Assembly: GCF_009724245.1 (NCBI RefSeq)
Contig: NZ_WNNK01000004.1
Location: 186,001 to 250,000, forward strand
Length of the DNA stretch: 64,000 bases
Source: Pseudomonas spelaei
GTDB lineage: Bacteria > Pseudomonadota > Gammaproteobacteria > Pseudomonadales > Pseudomonadaceae
Reading direction: 5' to 3'
The notes under the pieces are model-generated. The model had not been told where the DNA came from and ran no database searches. It saw nothing but the letters and a program-made list of their open reading frames with translations. Positions 55,065 to 62,360 of this stretch are shown here, piece by piece. The number at the start of each line of letters is the position of its first letter. The first letter of the stretch is position 1. Made by a program: the position numbers and the translations under genes.

Positions 55065-55583
55065 TCAGCTCTGAGGGTATTTGAAGGTGAAGGTCTCGGT
55101 GAAGGGCCCCCACCATTCGGGTACACCGGTTTCCTTGTCGACGTGATGGAAGAAGCCTTTGATCTGCGGGCTCTCATAACGCAGCACCACGGTGTAGGTG
55201 CCAGGGCCGTCCATTTTCACGTTGTTGGCATAGTGGGCGCCGTCTTTGGCGACCATGGGCAGCAGGGTGCCGATCTCCTTGTAGTTGGGTGAGCCCTGCT
55301 TGACCAGTGAGTAGGTGATGGTCAGGTAAGGCACCCACTCACCGTTGGCCAGCCCGTATTTGTTATCGGCGGTGGCATGGACGTCGGTTTCCAGGTGGAC
55401 GGAATCCTTGCTCATGACCATGCCTGGTGGCATGGGGGCCATCTCGATACCGACCAGATAAGAGGAAGCAATTTCCATGTCGTTGGCCTGGACCGGGCCG
55501 CCAATCGGATATTCGCGGGCTTGGGTCAGGCTGGAAAAGGCCAGTGCGCCGAACAGCGCCAGTGCGGTGGGCAGGTGTTTCAT
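55065..55583 (-). CDS. P19/Tp34-family periplasmic iron-binding protein
   Basis: A 172-residue periplasmic protein: signal peptide to TQA (about residue 22), then REYPIGGPVQANDMEIASSY, LVGIEMAPMPPGM and FHHVDKETGVPEWW, typical of the P19/Tp34 family. Its Met/His/Glu residues bind copper and iron. It works with FTR1 permeases in ferrous/ferric iron uptake. The ATG at 55583 has AGGAG 8 bases upstream; a TTG two codons earlier is less likely. It is the third gene of a leftward iron operon. Confidence 0.9.
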   Translation of the reverse strand: MKHLPTALALFGALAFSSLTQAREYPIGGPVQANDMEIASSYLVGIEMAPMPPGMVMSKDSVHLETDVHATADNKYGLANGEWVPYLTITYSLVKQGSPNYKEIGTLLPMVAKDGAHYANNVKMDGPGTYTVVLRYESPQIKGFFHHVDKETGVPEWWGPFTETFTFKYPQS

Positions 55584-55603
55584 GGGCAAGACTCCTGGGA
55601 GGG

Positions 55604-56422
55604 TTAACGTGATGAAGCCGGGCGTGCGTGAATCAAACGGTTACCCATCACCAGCAGCATGAGTGTGGCCAGCCATGCCGCCAGTTGGACGCCCAGCGGC
55701 CGGTCGGTGTAGCCAACCATGGCCTGTAGCGCTCTGCCGGTGAGGCTGCCGTCAGACACCAGCCAGGAGGTGTCCCAGAGCTGGTAGCCCCAGGCGGGAA
55801 TCAGGTCGATACCGGCCAGGATCGCGGCGGCTCGGCCAGCCATCCCGGCGGCAAGCAAGGCGATCATCCAGGACGTGATCGAGAACAGGCGCTTGAGGCT
55901 GATGGCGACCAGGCCGCGATACAACAACCAGGACAGCACGGCACCTGTGGCGATTCCCAGTACGCCGCCGGCCAGCATTGTCAGCGGGTCGGTCTGGGTC
56001 GAGGCGGCAATGCCATAGAGGAACAGTACAATTTCCGAGCCTTCGCGCAGTACGGCGACGGTGATCACCACGGCCAGGGCCCACAGGGATTTTTCGCCGC
56101 GCAGGACGGCATTGCCGGCGCTGCGCAGTTGTGTCGCGAGCTCCCGGCCATGGCTGGCCATCCACAGGTTGTGCCAGCCCAGCATGAATACGGCCACGAT
56201 CAGAATGGCGGCGTTGAAGATTTCCTGGCCGAACCCTTCCAGGGCCTGAGTGATGGCCCCGGCGAACAACGCCAGGATACCAGCGCCGAAGACCCCCGCA
56301 GCGATCCCACCGCCGATGTACCAGCCACGCCGGGCCAGGCCTTGGGTGGCGGCCATGACAATCCCGACCACAATCCCGGCTTCCAGTACTTCACGAAACA
56401 CGATCAACAGGCAGGCCAGCAT
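55604..56422 (-). CDS. FTR1-family high-affinity iron permease
   Basis: A 272-residue membrane permease with seven or so hydrophobic helices. Both ferric-iron motifs of the FTR1 family are intact: REVLE (residues 10-14) and REGSE (126-130). It moves iron across the inner membrane together with the cupredoxin-like and P19-like partners encoded on either side, an EfeU-type arrangement without EfeB. Confidence 0.93.
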   Translation of the reverse strand: MLACLLIVFREVLEAGIVVGIVMAATQGLARRGWYIGGGIAAGVFGAGILALFAGAITQALEGFGQEIFNAAILIVAVFMLGWHNLWMASHGRELATQLRSAGNAVLRGEKSLWALAVVITVAVLREGSEIVLFLYGIAASTQTDPLTMLAGGVLGIATGAVLSWLLYRGLVAISLKRLFSITSWMIALLAAGMAGRAAAILAGIDLIPAWGYQLWDTSWLVSDGSLTGRALQAMVGYTDRPLGVQLAAWLATLMLLVMGNRLIHARPASSR

Positions 56423-56425
56423 GGC

Positions 56426-56761
56426 TTACTCCTTGGCCGCGACGGCGGTGACCGTGCCTTTGGCCTGGTCCGGGTGGTAGTCGTCGAAAAAGCTGTAGGT
56501 GCCGGGGTGCAGCGGACCCGCGAAAACCGTCACGGTGTTGCCGGGGACGATGATTTTTTCGAATTTCAGGTCATAGCTTTCGAACTCATCGACGCTTTCG
56601 TCATGGCTGGTGAGTTGAATGCGAAAGCGTTCGCCGGCAGGAACCGAAAAGCTGGAGGGCGTAAAGGTGTGGTTCTGAATGACCAGGGTGACCAACTGAT
56701 CGGCGTGTGCCGCAGTGGGAAGCGCCAGTAGGGCGAGAGTCAGGCGGGCGAGGTTGGGCAT
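56426..56761 (-). CDS. Periplasmic cupredoxin-domain protein of iron uptake
   Basis: A 111-residue protein with a signal peptide (MPNLARLTLALLALPTAAHA) and a small cupredoxin-like fold (HTFTPSSFSVPAGERFRIQL; HPGTYSFFDDYH). There is no Cys, so a classical type-1 copper site is unlikely. It resembles the cupredoxin part of EfeO. First gene of the leftward iron operon, 3 bases from the permease gene. A Fur-like box is 12 bases upstream. Confidence 0.86.
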   Translation of the reverse strand: MPNLARLTLALLALPTAAHADQLVTLVIQNHTFTPSSFSVPAGERFRIQLTSHDESVDEFESYDLKFEKIIVPGNTVTVFAGPLHPGTYSFFDDYHPDQAKGTVTAVAAKE

Positions 56762-56772
56762 GCCGAACGTCC

Positions 56773-56791
56773 GTTAATGAGAACTATTCGC
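56773..56791 (-). promoter_or_regulatory. Candidate Fur box of the iron-uptake operon
   Basis: GTTAATGAGAACTATTCGC agrees with 13 of 19 positions of the Fur consensus (GATAATGATAATCATTATC), including the AATGA core. It lies 12-30 bases upstream of the first gene of the cupredoxin-FTR1-P19 operon. The gene content makes Fur control likely, but the match is only moderate. Confidence 0.5.
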
Positions 56792-56896
56792 GCATATTTA
56801 GCTTTGTTGCGAGATGTTACAAGTGAAGATCGCGACAGTTTTGGCTCTGTTCAATCCAGGTTCAGGTTGGGCGGTAACACAGGAGGCGGGCAACTG

Positions 56897-56922
56897 CCGT
56901 GGGCACCCGAGAGTGCCCACGG
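56897..56922 (-). terminator. Hairpin downstream of tonB
   Basis: CCGTGGGCAC and GTGCCCACGG form a perfect 10-bp stem with a 6-base loop, starting 7 bases past the tonB stop codon. No U-run follows in the leftward direction, so it may be factor-dependent or an RNA stabiliser. Confidence 0.5.
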
Positions 56923-56928
56923 AGGTGA

Positions 56929-57675
56929 TCAGCGGCGACGTTTCTCGATGTTGTAAACGAACGGTGCAACGATCTCGATGCTACCGCCTTTCAACATCTC
57001 GGCCGGTGGCTTGGGCAGTGGCTGGGCACGACGAATCATGTCCAGGGTCGCGCGGTCCAGGTCGGCGTTGCCGGAGCGGCCCACCAGCTCATAGGACAGC
57101 ACGTTGCCTTCAGCGTCGACCACGAAGCGCAAACGGTTCAAGCCTTCTTTGCCACGCGCCTGGGCGCCTGGCGGGTACTTCTTGTACTTCTGCAGGTGCG
57201 CCAACAGCGTACCTTCCCAAGACGCCTTGGCCGCCACTTGCTGCGGTGATGGGCCGGGTGTTGGTTGGGCCGATTTCTCTACCGGTGCGTTCTGTGGGGT
57301 TTCACTCGGCGGCTCCTCGGAAGGTTTCTCCTTCGGTGGCTCGGGCTTTTTCTCCACAGGCTTGGGGGGTGCGGGTTTTGGCTTGGGCTTGACCGGCTTG
57401 GGCACCTGGATCGTCGGTTTCGGTGCTTCGGCCAGTTTTGGCAACGGCAGTTCTTCCACCGGAGCGGGCGGTTGCGGCGGCGTTACCACCTTCGGCGGAG
57501 CCGGAGGTGGTGGTGCTGGCATCGGTGCCAGGTCGATGACCATGGCCGCAGGTGGCAGTTGGACCGTGTGGGGTGCCGACCAGTGGAGCGCGATGATGAT
57601 CGCGACGGCGTGGACGCCCAGCACGACGGCGAGGCTGGTGCCATAACGCGTCAGTTTGTGGCGCGTCGTGATCAT
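56929..57675 (-). CDS. tonB: TonB energy transducer
   Basis: A 248-residue protein with an N-terminal membrane anchor (~15-32, including the Ser/His-bearing helix HAVAIIIALHW). A Pro/Lys-rich periplasmic spacer (~50-150; PAPPPPAPPK then PKPVKPKPKPAPPK) leads to a C-terminal TonB domain (~155-245, YPPGAQARGKEGLNRLRFVVDAEG). It links the ExbBD proton motor to outer-membrane siderophore and vitamin receptors. Start overlaps the exbD stop by 4 bases. The C-terminal Lys/Arg-rich end is normal. Confidence 0.95.
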   Translation of the reverse strand: MITTRHKLTRYGTSLAVVLGVHAVAIIIALHWSAPHTVQLPPAAMVIDLAPMPAPPPPAPPKVVTPPQPPAPVEELPLPKLAEAPKPTIQVPKPVKPKPKPAPPKPVEKKPEPPKEKPSEEPPSETPQNAPVEKSAQPTPGPSPQQVAAKASWEGTLLAHLQKYKKYPPGAQARGKEGLNRLRFVVDAEGNVLSYELVGRSGNADLDRATLDMIRRAQPLPKPPAEMLKGGSIEIVAPFVYNIEKRRR

Positions 57676-58097
57676 TTCTTGGCTGCCGTCTCAAGTCCGA
57701 CCAGGCCTACCTTGAGGTAGCCGGCTGCCCGCAGGGCATCCATCACGCTCATCAGGTCACCGTAGTCCACGCCTTTGTCGGCCTGGAAGAAGATCGTCGT
57801 GTCTTTCTTGCCTTGGGTCTTGGCGTCGAGCACTGCGCCCAGGGTTTCGGCTTTGACTTCCTCTTCGCCCAGGAACAGGCGCTGGTCCATCTTGACGCTG
57901 AGGAACACCGGTTTCTCCGGCCGTGGCGCAGGTTTCGCGCTGGAGGCGGGCAGATCAACCTTGATGTCTACGGTGGCCAGCGGTGCTGCCACCATGAAGA
58001 TGATCAGCAGCACCAGCATCACGTCGATAAACGGCGTGACGTTGATTTCGTGGTTCTCGACGAGCTCGTCGTCGCCTTGATTCAAATGTAGGCCCAT
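57672..58097 (-). CDS. exbD: Biopolymer transport protein ExbD
   Basis: A 141-residue single-pass protein. The membrane helix is at ~22-43 (INVTPFIDVMLVLLIIFMVAAP) and contains the essential Asp in PFIDVML. The periplasmic domain ends DALRAAGYLKVGLVG. It makes up the stator with ExbB, 6 bases upstream. Normal length and motif. Confidence 0.97.
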   Translation of the reverse strand: MGLHLNQGDDELVENHEINVTPFIDVMLVLLIIFMVAAPLATVDIKVDLPASSAKPAPRPEKPVFLSVKMDQRLFLGEEEVKAETLGAVLDAKTQGKKDTTIFFQADKGVDYGDLMSVMDALRAAGYLKVGLVGLETAAKK

Positions 58098-58103
58098 GGC
58101 CGA

Positions 58104-59090
58104 TTACCCCACTTTCACCATGTGCGGTTGCGAGCTGCGCTCGGTAGGCAGGTGATCGAGGTCACGGCTGACCAACAACAGGACTTCAGCCGAGGCATCC
58201 GACACCTGGGCTTTGTAGCCGGCGATCGAACGGGCGAAGACGTTGTAGATCACCACCGCAGGGATGGCGGCCACCAGGCCCAGGGCGGTTGCCAGCAGGG
58301 CTTCGGCAATGCCGGGTGCGACGACAGCGAGGTTGGTGGTCTGGGTTTTGGCGATGCCGATGAAGCTGTTCATGATGCCCCACACGGTACCGAACAGGCC
58401 GACGAAGGGCGCGGTGGAACCGATGGTGGCGAGCACGCCGGTGCCATTACTCATGTTGCGACCGCAGGCCGCGACCAGGCGCTCAAGACGGAAGCTGACG
58501 CGCTCCTTGATGCCTTCTTTTTCGCGGCTGTTGGCCGACAGGCGCATTTCTTCCAGTGCGTCGTGGACCAGCAGGTGGGCCAGGGTGCCTTTCTTCGCCG
58601 CGCTTTCGCTGGCTTCTTTCAGGGTGGTGGCTTTTTTCAGATTGACGATTTCGGTGCGCAGGCGGCGTTTGGCGCCCAGCAGCTCGAAGCCTTTGGCGAT
58701 CCAAATGGTCCAGGTGATGACCGAAGCGATGGCCAGGCCGATCATCACGATCTTCACGATGATGTCAGCGTTCTGGTACATGCCCCAAGGTGACAGGTCG
58801 TGGGCCATGCCCAGGGTGTTGTCTTCTTCCAGCACCACGCCGGTTTCATCGGCGGGTGCTGCGTCTACGGCCTGGGTCGGGTCAGTGGCGGCCGGTGCGA
58901 CGACGGGCGCGGCGGCATTGTGCTCAGGTGCCGGCGCGGTGGCGGCGGGTTGCGCAACCGGAGCGGTGTTATCGGCGAATGCGGCGGTCGGAGCCAGCAG
59001 AACGCTGAACAGCATCGCAGCAATCGCACGCCAGGCGCGGGATGGGCTGTGAGGCTTGGTTGGCGAAGCGGGGAGTTTATTGCGTGTCAT
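58104..59090 (-). CDS. exbB: Biopolymer transport protein ExbB, long form
   Basis: A 328-residue protein: an N-terminal signal-like and Ala/Pro-rich extension (to ~100), then the MotA/TolQ/ExbB domain with helices at ~110-135, ~220-240 and ~255-280 (GSTAPFVGLFGTVWGIMNSF; VAPGIAEALLATALGLVAAIPAVVIYN). The extension, with repeated Ala-Pro, is common in pseudomonad ExbB. First gene of the exbB-exbD-tonB operon. Confidence 0.95.
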   Translation of the reverse strand: MTRNKLPASPTKPHSPSRAWRAIAAMLFSVLLAPTAAFADNTAPVAQPAATAPAPEHNAAAPVVAPAATDPTQAVDAAPADETGVVLEEDNTLGMAHDLSPWGMYQNADIIVKIVMIGLAIASVITWTIWIAKGFELLGAKRRLRTEIVNLKKATTLKEASESAAKKGTLAHLLVHDALEEMRLSANSREKEGIKERVSFRLERLVAACGRNMSNGTGVLATIGSTAPFVGLFGTVWGIMNSFIGIAKTQTTNLAVVAPGIAEALLATALGLVAAIPAVVIYNVFARSIAGYKAQVSDASAEVLLLVSRDLDHLPTERSSQPHMVKVG

Positions 59091-59170
59091 GCTGGCCGGA
59101 CCTGAGAGAAAAAATACGGGATTGTCCTTCCAAACCGCATCGGGTCGAGGACAAATGGGCGGTTATTATT

Positions 59171-59185
59171 GCAAGTAATTCTTGT
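59171..59185 (-). promoter_or_regulatory. Candidate operator dyad upstream of exbB
   Basis: GCAAGTAATTCTTGT is a near-perfect dyad (CAAG-n5-CTTG on the minus strand) in an AT-rich stretch about 80 bases upstream of exbB and 95 upstream of the divergent epimerase gene. A Fur site would be expected here, but the match to the Fur consensus is poor, so the regulator is unknown. Confidence 0.3.
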
Positions 59186-59278
59186 TAACAAAAGTAATAC
59201 AGTTACTTTATTTGTCTATTTCCTGGCCGTCGGTCACCTGTGAAGGCTAACCTTGGCCTTTAAGAATGGAGTTTTGTG

Positions 59279-60130
59279 ATGTCTGCGCCTTCTGTTGTGA
59301 TTGCCGGCTGCGGCGATATCGGTAGCCGTCTGGCGACCCAGTTGCTGGCCTTGGGCTGGGAGGTTCATGGCCTGCGGCGTGATGTCTCGCGCCTTCCGGA
59401 GGGTGTTATCGGGATTGCCGGCGATCTGTTCAACGAAGACTGCCCTGACACCTGGCCGGTGGGCGGCGTGGATTATCTGGTGTACTGCGCGACCGCCACC
59501 GATCACGACGAAGCAGGCTACCGCGCGGCCTATGTTCAGGGGTTGCAGCATGTAATCGGCTGGTTGAGCGACTATGGTCAGGAGCCTGAACACCTTCTGT
59601 TTGTTTCCAGCAGCAGCGTCTATGGGCAGCAGAACGGGGAGTGGGTTGATGAAACCTCTGAGACTCAGGCCAGTGGCTACTCCGGCAACGTCATGCTGGA
59701 AGCCGAGCAAGTTGCGCTCAATAGTGGGATCCCCGCGAGCGTAGTACGTCTCACGGGTATCTATGGCCCGGGTCGTGAGCGCTTGTCGACCCAGGTGCGG
59801 GAAGGCTATCGCGTTGCGATTGATCCGCCTTTATATGGCAACCGGATTCACGCGGATGATGCGGCGGGCTTGTTGGCCTTTCTGCTGCGACATGTGCAGC
59901 AGGGTGGTGCGCTGGACAACTGCTACATTGGCGTCGACGACGCGCCTGCGCCACTGGCCGAGGTGGTGGACTGGCTGCGTGAATACCTTGGTGTGACTGA
60001 ATGGGCAGCAGACGCCAGCGTACGACGGGCTGGTAGCAAGCGGTGCAGCAATGCCAGGGCCAAGGCACTGGGCTGGGTGCCGAGGTATCCGAGTTATCGC
60101 GAAGGGTACGCGGCGATTCTTGAGGGTTAA
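59279..60130 (+). CDS. NAD(P)-dependent epimerase/SDR-like protein (YeeZ-type)
   Basis: A 283-residue extended short-chain dehydrogenase-like protein. The N-terminal nucleotide-binding motif is GCGDIG; FVSSSSVYGQQ carries the catalytic Ser-Tyr strand, but the Tyr-x-x-x-Lys pair is not clear (SGYSGNVMLEAE). C-terminal region GSKRCSNARAKALGW is typical of YeeZ-like proteins. Substrate unknown. I chose the ATG at 59279 over the adjacent GTG because GGAG spacing favours it. Divergent from exbB. Confidence 0.85.
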   Translation: MSAPSVVIAGCGDIGSRLATQLLALGWEVHGLRRDVSRLPEGVIGIAGDLFNEDCPDTWPVGGVDYLVYCATATDHDEAGYRAAYVQGLQHVIGWLSDYGQEPEHLLFVSSSSVYGQQNGEWVDETSETQASGYSGNVMLEAEQVALNSGIPASVVRLTGIYGPGRERLSTQVREGYRVAIDPPLYGNRIHADDAAGLLAFLLRHVQQGGALDNCYIGVDDAPAPLAEVVDWLREYLGVTEWAADASVRRAGSKRCSNARAKALGWVPRYPSYREGYAAILEG

Positions 60131-60208
60131 TTGAAGGCTGAAAAGGGAGCCTGCGGGCTAATGCTGGTCAGTTAAGTGAACGCAATGCTCAAGCCAGAGA
60201 AGAACAAA

Positions 60209-60295
60209 TGTGGGAGCTGGCTTGCCTGCGATTGGATCAACTCGGTATACCTGAAGTATCGAGGTGTTTGCATCGCAGGCAAGCCAGCTCCCACA
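60209..60295. repeat. REPIN-like palindromic element
   Basis: TGTGGGAGCTGGCTTGCCTG and CAGGCAAGCCAGCTCCCACA are exact inverse complements (22 bases with the following GCGAT) around a ~40-base loop. Arm sequence is the same as at 22190-22279. It lies in the gap between the convergent epimerase and lipoprotein genes, with nothing else recognisable in that gap. Confidence 0.92.
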
Positions 60296-60339
60296 CTGAA
60301 TCTGCTTCGGTTACTGGATATCCATTCCTTATTTTTGCG

Positions 60340-61074
60340 TCACTGTTTTTCCAGCAGCCACTGGCGTGGGCCTGGTGTGAGTTGGGGGATTTCGTCAGGT
60401 TGAGACTGGTTGATCGCCTGGAGAATCTCCAGTTGTTTGCCGTAGCGGACGAAAATCCATCCGTCTCCCACGTCACCCGTGCCCAAATAGAGGGTGTCAT
60501 TGCCTGCGCCTTGAGTGGCGCAATCTCCTCCCAGGCATAACTCGTACCGGTCATTTTTCGCCAACCCTGACACGCTGCCATCTGCTCTGAACTCTACGAA
60601 GTTGCCGACGCCTTGGCCCTCAAGGATTTTCCAGTGGCCGCCCATATAGGCTGAATTCAGCGCCTGTCTGAAGGTCGTGCCCCACTTCGCGTCTGCGGCG
60701 GCGGGCTGGGTGGGGCGGCTGAACACTTGGCCGGCGGTATTTTTCGTGGTGTGTTGGATCAGCTGCCTGCCATCCGATTGAAGTTCGTCGGTGCCGTGGC
60801 CGTTATAGTCGACGGTCCATATACCAGCTGCCTTTGGCAGCAATTGACCTTCACCCAGCTCGAACGCGTTGCTAAATTGCGCCTTGCCACTATGGGTGTC
60901 GATGTTCCACTCCAGATTCAAGCCGTGTGTATCAATGGCTCGCAGCAAGGGCCGGCCTTGGGCTGCGGAATCGATGGCTGCCTGATTTATCCAGAGCCCG
61001 TTGATATCGGTTGTTTGCGGCGTATGAGTACAGCCGCCCAGCAGGAGCAGGCTAAGGGCAAGTGATAGACGCAT
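60340..61074 (-). CDS. Lipoprotein of unknown function, paralogue A
   Basis: A 244-residue lipoprotein: MRLSLALSLLLLGGC gives lipidated Cys15. It shares its whole layout with the next gene: DINGLWINQAAIDSAA, NLEWNIDTHSGKAQF, SAYMGGHWKILEG, LCLGGDCATQ and an identical TPGPRQWLLEKQ ending. No enzyme motif is seen. The frame extends upstream of this ATG, but that part overlaps the neighbour's terminator and is not conserved. Probably a duplicated envelope protein. Confidence 0.85.
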   Translation of the reverse strand: MRLSLALSLLLLGGCTHTPQTTDINGLWINQAAIDSAAQGRPLLRAIDTHGLNLEWNIDTHSGKAQFSNAFELGEGQLLPKAAGIWTVDYNGHGTDELQSDGRQLIQHTTKNTAGQVFSRPTQPAAADAKWGTTFRQALNSAYMGGHWKILEGQGVGNFVEFRADGSVSGLAKNDRYELCLGGDCATQGAGNDTLYLGTGDVGDGWIFVRYGKQLEILQAINQSQPDEIPQLTPGPRQWLLEKQ

Positions 61075-61114
61075 GGTGGCAATCTGCATGAGGGGGGAAA
61101 CGATGGAGCAGACT

Positions 61115-61142
61115 AAAGAAAAAGGAGCCCGTAGGCTCCTTT
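61115..61142 (-). terminator. Intrinsic terminator of lipoprotein B
   Basis: On the minus strand, AAAGGAGCC and GGCTCCTTT form a 9-bp stem with a 4-base loop, followed by the T-rich TTCTTTAG. It lies 9 bases after the stop of the upstream lipoprotein gene. Confidence 0.85.
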
Positions 61143-61150
61143 GTTCTGTA

Positions 61151-61894
61151 TCACTGTTTTTCCAACAACCACTGCCGTGGCCCGGGAGTAAACGAGGGTA
61201 CCTCGTCAGCCTGGGAGGTATTGATCGCCTGGAAAATTTCCAGTTGCTTGCCTTTGCGGGCAAAGATCCATGGGTTGCCCTGGCCACCTTGTTGCAGCCA
61301 GATACTGTCGTAGCCGCCGCTCATGGACGCGCAGTCGCCAGCCAGGCACAGCGAGTACTGGTCGGCGCCCGGCAGGCCGGAGACCTGGCCGTTGGCCTGG
61401 AACTGCACGGTAGCGCCTTCACCGTTGCCGTTGACGATTTTCCAGCTGCCGCCCATATAGGCTGAGTACAGGGCCCGTTCAAAGTTGGCGCCCAATGGCG
61501 CGCCTTCGGGGGCGGGTTCTTTGGGGCGGCCAAAAAGCTGTTCCGGCTCGTTGTCGTTGGCAGCTTGCAGCAATTGTTTGCCGTTGCGCTTGAGTTCGGT
61601 GGTCGAGCTACCGTAGAAATCAACGCTCCAGGTACCGGACTTCTCGCCCACCAAGGTACCTTCGGGACGTTCAAAACCATTGTAATAGCGCGCCTGGTTG
61701 GCCTTGGTGTTGACCTCCCATTCGAGGTTCGGACCATTGGCCTGCAGGGCTTCACGCAAAGGGCCGCCCTTGGATGCTGCATCGATGGCGACCTGATTGA
61801 TCCAGGTACCGCTGACGTCACGGTCGGCAGGGTTGCTGGCACAGCCGCTGAGCAACAGGGCGAGCAGCGAAGAAGCAACGAGCGCTTTGCGCAT
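61151..61894 (-). CDS. Lipoprotein of unknown function, paralogue B
   Basis: A 247-residue lipoprotein with lipobox LLSGC (Cys18). The body matches paralogue A from start to end (VSGTWINQVAIDAAS, NLEWEVNTKANQARY, SAYMGGSWKIVNG, LCLAGDCASM, TPGPRQWLLEKQ). The two genes have separate terminators, so they may be independently transcribed. The protein has no recognised family here; function not assigned. Confidence 0.86.
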   Translation of the reverse strand: MRKALVASSLLALLLSGCASNPADRDVSGTWINQVAIDAASKGGPLREALQANGPNLEWEVNTKANQARYYNGFERPEGTLVGEKSGTWSVDFYGSSTTELKRNGKQLLQAANDNEPEQLFGRPKEPAPEGAPLGANFERALYSAYMGGSWKIVNGNGEGATVQFQANGQVSGLPGADQYSLCLAGDCASMSGGYDSIWLQQGGQGNPWIFARKGKQLEIFQAINTSQADEVPSFTPGPRQWLLEKQ

Positions 61895-61904
61895 TACGGA
61901 ATCC

Positions 61905-61949
61905 TTTTAAAACGAAGTCGGCGCACCCTTTTGAAGAGAGGGCGCGCCG
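61905..61949 (-). terminator. Intrinsic terminator of ridA
   Basis: On the minus strand, CGGCGCGCCCT and AGGGTGCGCCG pair over 11 positions with one mismatch, with a 9-base loop, followed by ACTTCGTTTTAAAA. It starts 7 bases past the ridA stop. Confidence 0.8.
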
Positions 61950-61955
61950 GGTGTT

Positions 61956-62336
61956 TTACTCGATGACCAGAATCGCGTCCATCTCAACCTGGGCGCCCTT
62001 TGGCAGGGCAGCAACGCCGATGGCGGCACGGGCTGGGTACGGCTGTTGGAAGTACTTGCCCATGATCTCGTTGACCTTGGCGAAGTGGCTAAGGTCGGTG
62101 AGGAAGATGTTCAGCTTGACGATGTCCTTGAACGAACCGCCAGCGGCTTCGGCGACGGACTTCAGGTTTTCGAAGACCTGCACGGTTTGTGCTTCGAAGC
62201 CTTCAACCAACTCCATGGTTTTTGGGTCCAGTGGAATCTGGCCGGACATGTAGACGGTATTGCCCGCCTTGATCGCCTGGGAGTAAGTACCGATTGCTGC
62301 TGGTGCCTTGTCGCTGGTGATAACAGTCTTGGTCAT
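61956..62336 (-). CDS. ridA: Enamine/imine deaminase RidA
   Basis: A 126-residue RidA/YjgF-family protein. It hydrolyses reactive enamine intermediates such as 2-aminoacrylate. Family stretches: [40 protein letters not shown], and the active-site Arg in [24 protein letters not shown]. It lies 24 bases after spoT in the same direction, the usual pseudomonad arrangement. Confidence 0.97.
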   Translation of the reverse strand: MTKTVITSDKAPAAIGTYSQAIKAGNTVYMSGQIPLDPKTMELVEGFEAQTVQVFENLKSVAEAAGGSFKDIVKLNIFLTDLSHFAKVNEIMGKYFQQPYPARAAIGVAALPKGAQVEMDAILVIE

Positions 62337-62360
62337 GAATGACTCCTTGTAATGGATGGG

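Noticed and set aside
56814..57392. Rightward frame opposite tonB
   Set aside because: It starts without a ribosome-binding site and overlaps the convincing leftward tonB; its composition is that of an antisense frame.
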